This document shows, piece after piece, positions 1-6,301 of a stretch of 10,027 nucleotides of DNA. The stretch's first letter is position 1. Each line of letters opens with the position of its first letter. The stretch is taken from positions 1 to 10,027 of the forward strand of contig JAGWZN010000017.1 in the NCBI GenBank assembly GCA_018968785.1, given 5' to 3'. The notes under the pieces were generated by a model. It was not told the origin of the DNA. It searched no databases and saw only the letters and a list, made by a program, of their open reading frames with translations. The stretch is from Patescibacteria group bacterium. Lineage in GTDB: Bacteria; Patescibacteriota; UBA1384; CAILIB01. The position numbers and the translations under genes are program-made.

Positions 1-1
1 C

Positions 2-76
2 GAAGACTTATTTACCCTTAACCGACAACTGCGGGAGCCGATGATTGCTGAGACGTTAGAACTAGCTCTTGGGTAA
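2..76 (+). CDS. C-terminal end of an unidentified protein (truncated by window edge)
   Basis: An open frame from base 2 encodes 24 residues and stops at TAA 74-76. The peptide contains the stretch LREPMIAETLELALG, which looks like an amphipathic closing helix. The frame enters from outside the window, so its start and most of the protein are missing, and I do not recognise the family from so short a tail. It ends 27 bases before the ATG of the next gene on the same strand, so the two could be co-transcribed. Whether it is a real gene end is inferred from its position and lack of stops. Confidence 0.45.
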   Translation, partial: EDLFTLNRQLREPMIAETLELALG

Positions 77-103
77 CACTTTATTTTGAGCTATTGCGGA
101 GCT

Positions 104-1195
104 ATGCAAGAAAATCAACCACCTACCCCTACTCCGGAAACCAAGCCGCCGGAAGCATTTGAGCTTTTTGGAGATCAACAGATACCGCAAGCAACAAGAG
201 AACGGTCGGATTACCTGAACGATAGACAGGCAGAGAGACGTAATCAATGGCAGTATCCCAATCGGCTTGCGCGCGCTTGGGCTTCGATTTTCTCAAACAG
301 ATTCACCACCGGCATACAGATTGCCCAAGAGGAAGCGATCCAGATAAACGAGCTTATAGGAGCCTATCAATCTCAGATTATATCTCAAAATCCGGAGACA
401 CCTCGTTCCAAAGCGCTCTCCCAAGCATACGAACAGGCATTAGGCACATTCTTTTTCACCCAAGAAAAAACAGAAGGCACTATCAAGTTAGAAGAACAGC
501 TACTTCACTGCTTAGATCAACTCTCCCAGCATATTCAGTCGAACCGCTTTCAGCAAGCTATGGATGATTTTGTAACAATAATTCTCTTCATTGGGACTAA
601 TGACGCGGCCATGGAGAACTGCACAAGCAGAGAGGCATACCTTTTGAGAAGAACAGTGTTGGATGTAGGTGATTGCATACAAGCACGGCTTCTTCTTCTA
701 GTTCAGGAACAAAACTTCAATGATCTGTGGAATATGTTTATATTCCTTGCTCCAGTCATTATTTTCGCCAGGAAGATGCGAGATCAGTTCGATGAAGCCA
801 GCTTACACGTTCATAACAGTATCAGTGAGGCCAACCTCCTTAGCGCCATAGCGTATTTTAAGCAGAAACTACTCATGGTACTGCGTCATAAGATAAGTAG
901 CTTTCCGGAACGTATGGCAGCGATTGACGCGACAGGAATTATGACGGTTGAAGGATTTGCCAACCAACCAGAGGTTAAAGAGCTGCTGGAACATATAATT
1001 ATTAAGCTGAACGCGATGGGAAAGAAACTTCTGGAAAAACAAGGCGCTCCGTCGTTTAAGGAAGAAGGCGAAGCATGGCTATCATTGCTCGGTGAATTAC
1101 TGGCCTGCGAAATTCTGCCCATTCCTCTTCCCTGCCCACCCAACGCTCCCCTATCAGATACGGCAGAGAAGATCAGAGAACTCTTGCTAAAATAA
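104..1195 (+). CDS. hypothetical helical protein, upstream member of a tandem paralog pair
   Basis: I do not recognise this 363-residue protein. Its first 15 or so residues are Pro/Thr/Glu-rich and probably disordered; the rest reads as mostly alpha-helical and soluble. There is no signal peptide and no convincing membrane segment, although residues around 157-165 and 211-222 are hydrophobic. Residues 267-306 match residues 125-164 of the next gene's product without gaps (19 of 40 identical by my hand count), and weaker similarity covers roughly residues 145 to 345. The first ~140 residues have no counterpart there. ATG 104 is preferred over an in-frame TTG at 86, but its GGAG at 98-101 is only two bases away, too close for a normal ribosome binding site. 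The gene is less GC-rich and poorer in CCGG than the translation genes downstream. No function is proposed. Confidence 0.8.
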   Translation: MQENQPPTPTPETKPPEAFELFGDQQIPQATRERSDYLNDRQAERRNQWQYPNRLARAWASIFSNRFTTGIQIAQEEAIQINELIGAYQSQIISQNPETPRSKALSQAYEQALGTFFFTQEKTEGTIKLEEQLLHCLDQLSQHIQSNRFQQAMDDFVTIILFIGTNDAAMENCTSREAYLLRRTVLDVGDCIQARLLLLVQEQNFNDLWNMFIFLAPVIIFARKMRDQFDEASLHVHNSISEANLLSAIAYFKQKLLMVLRHKISSFPERMAAIDATGIMTVEGFANQPEVKELLEHIIIKLNAMGKKLLEKQGAPSFKEEGEAWLSLLGELLACEILPIPLPCPPNAPLSDTAEKIRELLLK

Positions 1196-1228
1196 CTGAA
1201 TTTCCGTACTCTACTATACACATCTCTT

Positions 1229-1238
1229 CCCCCCCCCC
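1229..1238. repeat. homopolymer tract of ten C
   Basis: Ten consecutive C residues lie in the short gap between the two paralogous unknown genes, 16 bases before the alternative ATG at 1254. Runs of this length are prone to slippage in replication and to miscounting in sequencing. It lies outside both preferred coding regions, so a length change would alter spacing in the leader rather than a reading frame. Confidence 0.9.
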
Positions 1239-1375
1239 ATAGATAGAACAATAATGCGCTTTGGAATTTTCTCTCACCGCTCTTGCCCCTCATCCGAACC
1301 ATCCGATAGCACTAAACGTCCTCTATCACCCGAAGGAACAAGAGCAGATTCGGCTGTACTGGAGCATATATGGAA

Positions 1376-1380
1376 AGAGG
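1376..1380 (+). promoter_or_regulatory. ribosome binding site (AGAGG) that decides the start at 1386
   Basis: AGAGG sits five bases before ATG 1386. It is the only well-spaced Shine-Dalgarno-like motif I find before any gene in the window. It favours ATG 1386 over the in-frame ATG at 1254, which has none. Confidence 0.5.
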
Positions 1381-1385
1381 CAACT

Positions 1386-2066
1386 ATGTTTACCAAGAAA
1401 TTAGCGGCAGAACAACTTCCGGATGCAGCAGAACATTTCCGCGCGCTAAAAGATCTACTTGATAAACACCCTGATCGGATTGCACCTTATACCCCCAAAA
1501 AATTTCTCGATGATGCCGCCCACCTCATTCGCCAAAGGCTACAACAATTAACAAATCGGAAGGCCAGTGTTTTATGGGAAACGGTGTACTCCTTATCTCA
1601 GCCGATTATCGAGCTGAGCGAGAACCGATCCCGCACCGGTACAGACAGCTTCGATCTTCTGGATATCCTAGAGCGATATAAGAAGTTAGAAGCTTTTCGA
1701 ACATACTTTACCCAGCAGCTATTATTACTTTTAACCACGGGAAAGACTATTTTCTTGTTCCCTCGCGTAATGGCGGCGGTTGAAAAAACAAATATTTTGA
1801 CTGCCCAAGGATTCGCGCAACAAGCAGAAGTTAAAAGTAACATAAAGCGTATTATCGCGGTGCTGGAAATATTGGGAGAACAAGTTTTTCGCCCAGGAAA
1901 AAATCTGCAATCATTTTTTAGCCAAGAAGGGTATTATCATCTGATTTCCACGCTCCAAACAATGGAAGTACTTCCCCAATCTTTGCCACAAGCATTGACA
2001 CGTTTCGTAACTCAACCTCCTCCCAAAACGAGAGAGCCGTTTATAGACAACCCGGCTCAAACCTGA
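1386..2066 (+). CDS. hypothetical helical protein, downstream member of the tandem paralog pair
   Basis: The 226-residue product is unknown. It is predicted soluble and helical, with no signal peptide or membrane segment. Its residues 125-164 (key pattern FP..MAA...T.I.T..GFA.Q.EVK......II) align without gaps to the C-terminal half of the preceding gene's product, and a second shared patch near residues 48-78 (I..RL......LW.......PII) lines up as well. It is therefore a shorter paralog lacking the first ~140 residues. An in-frame ATG at 1254 would add 44 low-complexity Ser/Pro/Thr residues. The 1386 start is preferred because of its AGAGG and because homology begins close to that point. The stop TGA (2064-2066) lies inside the extended -10 element of the rpmE promoter. 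Base composition resembles its upstream paralog more than the downstream genes. Confidence 0.75.
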   Translation: MFTKKLAAEQLPDAAEHFRALKDLLDKHPDRIAPYTPKKFLDDAAHLIRQRLQQLTNRKASVLWETVYSLSQPIIELSENRSRTGTDSFDLLDILERYKKLEAFRTYFTQQLLLLLTTGKTIFLFPRVMAAVEKTNILTAQGFAQQAEVKSNIKRIIAVLEILGEQVFRPGKNLQSFFSQEGYYHLISTLQTMEVLPQSLPQALTRFVTQPPPKTREPFIDNPAQT

Positions 2067-2072
2067 TATAGT
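2044..2072 (+). promoter_or_regulatory. sigma-70-type promoter for rpmE-prfA-prmC
   Basis: TAGACA (2044-2049, five of six to TTGACA) and TATAGT (2067-2072, five of six to TATAAT) are separated by exactly 17 bases. TGA directly before the -10 forms a TGn extended -10. Transcription should start near 2079, leaving a leader of about 58 bases before rpmE. The promoter overlaps the 3' end of the upstream unknown gene. Confidence 0.6.
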
Positions 2073-2099
2073 AACCGTACCTTACTATTTCATTTGTAC

Positions 2100-2115
2100 C
2101 CGCCCAGATCGGCGG
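2100..2115 (+). promoter_or_regulatory. small GC hairpin in the rpmE leader
   Basis: CCGCC (2100-2104) and GGCGG (2111-2115) are perfect inverted arms around the six-base loop CAGATC. The hairpin ends 21 bases before the rpmE ATG, inside the predicted 5' leader. It has no U-tract, so it is not a terminator. A role in translational control of L31 is speculation; L31 is known to control its own mRNA in Escherichia coli, but I cannot tell whether this element is comparable. Confidence 0.3.
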
Positions 2116-2136
2116 AGCAGATTAACCACCGCCATT

Positions 2137-2436
2137 ATGAAAACCGGTATCCATCCCGCCTACCACCAAATCACTGTCAGCTGCGCCTGCGGCCACTCCT
2201 TCACGGTCGGTTCTACCCATGCCGAAGATATGCGAGTCGAGGTGTGCGCCAACTGCCACCCCCTTTATACCGGTAAAGCCAATTTAGTAGACACCGCCGG
2301 CCGGCTCGATAAGTTTAACGCGCGGCAACAGAAAGCCCAAGCCCATAAAGAAGCCGCGAAGGTCCGGCTGGAGTCCAAGAAAGCCAAGGCAGCCGAAGCG
2401 GAAGCCGCGGCTAAACAGGCTGAAACAAGCAAATAG
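2137..2436 (+). CDS. rpmE: 50S ribosomal protein L31 (bL31), zinc-binding form with C-terminal extension
   Basis: bL31 sits on the large ribosomal subunit at the bridge to the small subunit head. The 99-residue product starts MKTGIHPAYH, as in bL31. It carries the zinc ligands Cys16, Cys18, Cys37 and Cys40 (C.C...C..C), followed by HPLYTGK and a conserved D..GR..KF stretch to about residue 61. Typical bL31 is about 65-75 residues. Here some 30 more residues of almost pure Lys/Ala/Glu/Gln follow, probably a charged helix or disordered tail. No Shine-Dalgarno precedes the ATG. The stop is three bases before prfA, and rpmE, prfA and prmC form a likely operon behind the promoter at 2044-2072. Confidence 0.93.
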   Translation: MKTGIHPAYHQITVSCACGHSFTVGSTHAEDMRVEVCANCHPLYTGKANLVDTAGRLDKFNARQQKAQAHKEAAKVRLESKKAKAAEAEAAAKQAETSK

Positions 2437-2439
2437 GGT

Positions 2440-3516
2440 ATGATCGAAAACATAGAGGCAACGATCGCCTCCTTTCGTGAGGAGTACTCTGACCTTTCCC
2501 GGCAGCTGGCTGATCCGGCCGTTTTTGCCGATCCGGCTCAGGCCGCTTCTCTCTCCCGTCAGCACCGCAAACTGCAAGAACTGCTGGGGGTGTATGACGA
2601 GCTCAAAAAAACCGAACAGCGGCTAAATGACACCCAGGCACTGACTCGAACTGATGATGCCGCCTTGGCGGAGATGGCATCCGCCGATCTACCCGGCCTG
2701 CAGGCCAGACAGGAGAAGCTGGAGCGGCAGCTGGATGACCTGCTGCTGCCCTCCGATCCCGATGAAGGCAAGAACGCCATTCTGGAAATCCGGGCCGGAA
2801 CCGGCGGCGATGAAGCCGAACTGTTTGCCGCCGATCTGTTCCGGATGTACAGTCGATACGCCGAGCGACGCGGCTGGCGGATTGAAATCAGCAATCTAAA
2901 CCGTTCCGAATTGGGCGGCATGAAAGAAGTAATTGCGGAAATCAGCGGAGACGAAGTGTTTCGCCATCTGCAGTTTGAGTCAGGCGTTCACCGGGTGCAA
3001 CGTGTACCCGAAACGGAGAAAATGGGTCGCATTCACACCTCAGCCGCCACGGTCGCTATCCTGCCGGAAGCCGAAGAGACCGACGTCCAGATTGCTGATG
3101 CCGATCTGCGCATCGATGTATTTCGCTCTTCCGGTCACGGCGGCCAAAGCGTCAATACTACCGATTCCGCAGTCCGCATCACCCATCTGCCAACCGGGCT
3201 GGTCGTCACCTGCCAGGACGAAAAATCCCAGATCAAAAACAAGGCCAAGGCGTTGGCGGTGTTGCGGTCACGGCTGTATGAAGCCGAACGTGAGCGCCAA
3301 CACGCTGAGCGGGCGGAGGCCAGACTGTCGCAAGTCGGTACCGGCGACCGGTCTGAAAAAATCCGAACTTACAACTTTCCGCAAGACCGGGTGACCGACC
3401 ACCGGATTAACCAATCCTGGTCAAACTTACCGGATATTCTGGACGGTAATCTGGATGAAATTATTGAAGCGCTGCTGGCCGCTCATCGGGCCGAACTGCG
3501 GGCCCAGTCGGTATGA
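2440..3516 (+). CDS. prfA: peptide chain release factor 1 (RF1)
   Basis: RF1 recognises UAA and UAG in the ribosomal A site and triggers release of the finished protein. The 358-residue length is normal. The N-terminal helical domain (about 1-100) is followed by the RF1 core. The codon-reading tripeptide is PET at residues 190-192 (the PxT motif of RF1, not the SPF of RF2), followed by GRIHTSA. The catalytic GGQ is at 234-236 within SSGHGGQSVNTTDSAVRITH. The C-terminal region carries the family motif for RIRTYNFPQ-type sequence near 309-315. The gene begins three bases after rpmE and overlaps prmC by four bases (ATGA), so RF1 and its modifying enzyme are translationally coupled. Only AGGG one base before the ATG is present, too close for a normal ribosome binding site. 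Confidence 0.97.
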   Translation: MIENIEATIASFREEYSDLSRQLADPAVFADPAQAASLSRQHRKLQELLGVYDELKKTEQRLNDTQALTRTDDAALAEMASADLPGLQARQEKLERQLDDLLLPSDPDEGKNAILEIRAGTGGDEAELFAADLFRMYSRYAERRGWRIEISNLNRSELGGMKEVIAEISGDEVFRHLQFESGVHRVQRVPETEKMGRIHTSAATVAILPEAEETDVQIADADLRIDVFRSSGHGGQSVNTTDSAVRITHLPTGLVVTCQDEKSQIKNKAKALAVLRSRLYEAERERQHAERAEARLSQVGTGDRSEKIRTYNFPQDRVTDHRINQSWSNLPDILDGNLDEIIEALLAAHRAELRAQSV

Positions 3517-4373
3517 CCGTCTCTCAGGCGCTGAATGTCGCCGACCGTTCAATCTCATTTCGGGAAGCGGAGATCTTTTTGCAACATATTTTAGGCGCCA
3601 GTCGGGCCTGGTTGCATGGCCACGGCGATCAGAAACTTACTCCAGAGCAGTCAAGCCGGTTTGAGGAGTTTTGTCGCCGCCGGGAACAGAACGAGCCGGT
3701 GGCGTATATTATCGGAGAGAAAGAGTTTTATGGGCGCCGGTTCTACTGTGATCGCCGGGCCCTAATCCCTCGTCCGGAAACGGAAGGGTTAATTGATATT
3801 GCCATGCAATGGTCGCGGAACCGCGGCCGGCCGATCAAGATTTTGGAATTAGGCACGGGGAGCGGTAATATCGCTATTACCTTGTCCCTCGAGTTATCAG
3901 TGCCGGCGAAAATTGTTGCCACCGATATCTCACCGGCGGCACTGGAACTGGCGCGGAAGAACTATCAGGAGCTGGGTCATCGGCAGCCGATCCGGTTCAT
4001 CTGTGCCGATCTGTTTCATCACTCCGAGATAAAAAAAGCGGCACCGTTTGATCTGATTATCGCTAATCTGCCGTATGTGCCAACCGCTTGGCAGTCCGAT
4101 CCGGAGGCGCAACCGGAAGTGGTCTTTCAGGAGCCTGATATCGCGTTATTCGGCGGAGAAGACGGCTTGGAACTGTACCGGCGCTTTTTCGCGGACGCGC
4201 CCCAATACCTCGGTGCAAACGGTAAGATCATCATTGAATTTGGCGAGGAAGAAACGCAAAAGATTACCGCTATTGCCCAAAAAGCGTTCTCTAACGCCCA
4301 ACTAACTATTCAACCAGATTACGCCGGTCTTGATCGGATTCTTCAGGTCGCTAATCCGGGTTTTGCTCCATAG
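3513..4373 (+). CDS. prmC: release factor glutamine N5-methyltransferase
   Basis: PrmC methylates the glutamine of the GGQ motif in release factors, using S-adenosylmethionine, which improves termination. The 286 residues match the family length. An N-terminal helical domain with EPVAYIIGEKEFYG (61-74) and IPRPETE (85-91) precedes the Rossmann methyltransferase fold, with the AdoMet loop ELGTGSGN at 112-119 and the acidic D138 after strand 2. The substrate-binding motif reads NLPY (185-188) where most PrmC proteins have NPPY; the rest of the family signature is intact. The start overlaps the prfA stop by four bases. The 3' end overlaps the convergent gene on the other strand by 23 bases, and no terminator is visible after the stop. 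Confidence 0.94.
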   Translation: MTVSQALNVADRSISFREAEIFLQHILGASRAWLHGHGDQKLTPEQSSRFEEFCRRREQNEPVAYIIGEKEFYGRRFYCDRRALIPRPETEGLIDIAMQWSRNRGRPIKILELGTGSGNIAITLSLELSVPAKIVATDISPAALELARKNYQELGHRQPIRFICADLFHHSEIKKAAPFDLIIANLPYVPTAWQSDPEAQPEVVFQEPDIALFGGEDGLELYRRFFADAPQYLGANGKIIIEFGEEETQKITAIAQKAFSNAQLTIQPDYAGLDRILQVANPGFAP

Positions 4374-4794
4374 TAATACGCTCAGGAATAAGGGGCGCGG
4401 ATAGCGGGGTATTAAACCGCGCGAGCCATGAATCGATTTGTTTAATAAATTTTTGTAGCTCCGATGCTTTAGCTTCGTCCATTATTGGAGAACGGTAGGC
4501 TTTTGGATTATTAACCGTACGGTCTAGATTCCCCCATTCTTTAATGAAGTTCTGAACCTCGCTCAACTGCCGCTTAACTTGTTCCAACCCCTCTTCATCT
4601 TTCGGTTGGTGACGCTCTTCTAACTGTCTTGAAAGACGAGCAACCTCCTGAGTGATTCTATCCTTAACTCTTTCCAGATCACGGATAATTTGAGACCACC
4701 TAAAAAACACATCTCCTTGGCTTAACAGCGGAGATCTATCCTCTAATCTTATTGCTGGTTTGCTTATAGGATAAGGCAACTCACCAGCACTCAT
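4351..4794 (-). CDS. hypothetical coiled-coil protein
   Basis: I do not recognise this 147-residue product. It is highly charged, with no signal peptide or membrane segment. Residues about 30-90 have spacing typical of a coiled coil (IIRDLERVKDRITQEVARL, then LEQVKRQLSEVQNFIKEW), and a second short helix lies near 107-125. ATG 4794 is preferred over TTG 4800, though neither has a ribosome binding site. It lies 16 bases after the htrA stop on the same strand and could be the last gene of that operon. Its TAG stop falls inside prmC. CCGG, abundant in the neighbours, is almost absent, so the gene resembles the paralog pair at 104-2066 in composition. The function is unknown. Confidence 0.65.
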   Translation of the reverse strand: MSAGELPYPISKPAIRLEDRSPLLSQGDVFFRWSQIIRDLERVKDRITQEVARLSRQLEERHQPKDEEGLEQVKRQLSEVQNFIKEWGNLDRTVNNPKAYRSPIMDEAKASELQKFIKQIDSWLARFNTPLSAPLIPERITMEQNPD

Positions 4795-4810
4795 ACCCAA
4801 AAGCTAGGGA

Positions 4811-6022
4811 TTAGGACCCGGTGTATTTCGCCAGGGTCACTTTTACGTCTTTTTCCTTGCCTTTATCGTACACTCTTAAGGTCACCGTGTCACCTACCTG
4901 GTACTTCTGAATCAGATCGGAAAGCGTGTTATTCTGATTTACCTGCTCGCCGTTCACCTGCAAGATGATATCATTCACCAGCAGACCGGCTTTCTCGGCC
5001 GGACTACCCGGAATGATAGCCGGTGTCGCGCCGCCGCCCACAACCAGAGCGCCGTAGTTGTACGGTAGGTTCTGCTGTTGTTGCACGGTGGTGGTAATAG
5101 TGGTGTAGCTGACTCCCAGATACGGATGGGAAATCGATCCGTTCAGTCGGACGCTATTAATATCCGCCTTGGTAGCGTTAACCGGTATCGCGAAGCCGAC
5201 CCCGATCGAACCGCCGGTTCCGTTTGTGGCAATAACCGTGTTCATGCCCACCACCTGGCCGGCCAGGTTAACCAGGGGACCGCCCGAATTGCCGGGGTTA
5301 ATCGCCGCGTCAGTCTGGATCAGTCCGCTTAGATTCTCTGATGAATTGCCGGTGTCGCTCTGAGCACTGACCTGTCGATGGGTAGCCGATACCACGCCCA
5401 GCGTTACCGAGTTTTGATATTCGCCCAGCGCGTTACCAACCGCGATCACGTACTGTCCGATTTGCAGTGAGTCGGAATTGCCCAATTCAACCGTCGGCAA
5501 ATCCTTCGCGTCAATCTTTAGGAAAGCGATATCGCTCAGCGGATCTTCCGCCTGTTCCTTCGCCGTAAACACCCGACCGTCATTCAATACGACCTGGTAA
5601 TTGGTCCCGGCGGTTACCACATGCTTATTGGTCATAATCAAACCGTCCGAGGTGATAATAAACCCCGTCCCGCCGGCCACCGCCTGATTGGAAACCTGAC
5701 CGAACAGATCTGTCGCCTGGGCGTTCGTAGTAATGGAAACCACGGCCGGAGAAACTTTCTTGGCGGCATCGATAATGGCCGAACTCTCCTCCAGATGCAG
5801 ATTTTGAGTAACCGGAATCGTCACTTTGGAGTTCGCGTTATCCAACCCGAGCCGATGGCGCAAGGTGACAATTGCCGGCGCCGTGCTATTAGACAACAGC
5901 ACAAAACCGGTAATCCCGCCGACCGCACCAACCAAAAGATTAGCAATCACCATCAGCACAATTAAGGTGATTTTAAGATGGGTTCTCGAATTGTAGGTGG
6001 AAGTGGTAGATGTTCCGTCCAT
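4811..6022 (-). CDS. htrA: membrane-anchored HtrA/DegP-type serine protease with one PDZ domain
   Basis: This is a trypsin-like (family S1C) protease that degrades misfolded or damaged proteins on the outer face of the membrane. The 403-residue product has a short cytoplasmic N-terminus, one membrane segment (about 18-44), a linker, the protease domain (about 80-290) and a C-terminal PDZ domain (about 300-400). The catalytic triad is complete: His134 in MTNKHVV, Asp164 in DPLSDIAFLKID, and Ser246 in NPGNSGGPLVN. The PDZ domain has the expected YLGVSY start and GSPAEKAGLLVNDIIL core. ATG 6022 lies two bases after the preceding gene's TGA; a TTG at 6028 would overlap it by four bases. Only a weak GAAAG precedes it. 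Its partners in the operon are also membrane proteins. Confidence 0.93.
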   Translation of the reverse strand: MDGTSTTSTYNSRTHLKITLIVLMVIANLLVGAVGGITGFVLLSNSTAPAIVTLRHRLGLDNANSKVTIPVTQNLHLEESSAIIDAAKKVSPAVVSITTNAQATDLFGQVSNQAVAGGTGFIITSDGLIMTNKHVVTAGTNYQVVLNDGRVFTAKEQAEDPLSDIAFLKIDAKDLPTVELGNSDSLQIGQYVIAVGNALGEYQNSVTLGVVSATHRQVSAQSDTGNSSENLSGLIQTDAAINPGNSGGPLVNLAGQVVGMNTVIATNGTGGSIGVGFAIPVNATKADINSVRLNGSISHPYLGVSYTTITTTVQQQQNLPYNYGALVVGGGATPAIIPGSPAEKAGLLVNDIILQVNGEQVNQNNTLSDLIQKYQVGDTVTLRVYDKGKEKDVKVTLAKYTGS

Positions 6023-6024
6023 AA

Positions 6025-6297
6025 TCAATCTTTCATTATATGCTCAACTTTCTTTTCAACAAATTTTTCAATCTTCTGCTCAAGCGAATCGGTTTTTTGC
6101 ATAATCCGCTCAATACCGGGAAAAACTATCTGGCTGATCTTGGTCAGCATAGTACTGATCTTCTCGACATCCCGGGAGACACTTTTTACATCGGCCAGCA
6201 CATCTAACAGTCGAATGCCGATCAAAACGACCATCACTGTCAGAACAATCAGGCAGAAACCGGCGAGAATCCAGAAAAGATCAAGCGCGGATATCAT
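6025..6297 (-). CDS. small single-pass membrane protein with coiled-coil tail
   Basis: The 90-residue product has one strong membrane segment (about 5-30). A cytoplasmic or surface amphipathic coiled-coil region follows (about 33-88: DVKSVSRDVEKISTMLTKI, then SLEQKIEKFVEKKVEHI). The layout resembles the DUF948-type small membrane proteins, but I cannot assign it firmly. ATG 6297 lies four bases after the stop of the upstream beta-propeller gene. A longer in-frame start at 6360 would overlap that gene by 59 bases and is less likely. The stop is two bases before the htrA ATG. Tight packing between two surface proteins suggests an accessory or scaffold role, but this is inferred from context only. 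Confidence 0.75.
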   Translation of the reverse strand: MISALDLFWILAGFCLIVLTVMVVLIGIRLLDVLADVKSVSRDVEKISTMLTKISQIVFPGIERIMQKTDSLEQKIEKFVEKKVEHIMKD

Positions 6298-6301
6298 GGT
6301 G

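Noticed and set aside
1184..1212. TTGCTA-17-TACTCT as a promoter for the second unknown gene
   Set aside because: The -10 half matches consensus at only three positions, too weak to annotate.
886..1302. A 138-codon open frame on the - strand across the end of the first unknown gene
   Set aside because: It is antisense to a conserved paralogous block and reads through the C10 tract as Gly codons, with no ribosome binding site or recognisable content.
4395..4422. Inverted repeat GCGCGG/CCGCGC as a possible terminator after prmC
   Set aside because: The loop is 16 bases, no T-tract follows on either strand, and it lies within the coding region of the convergent gene.
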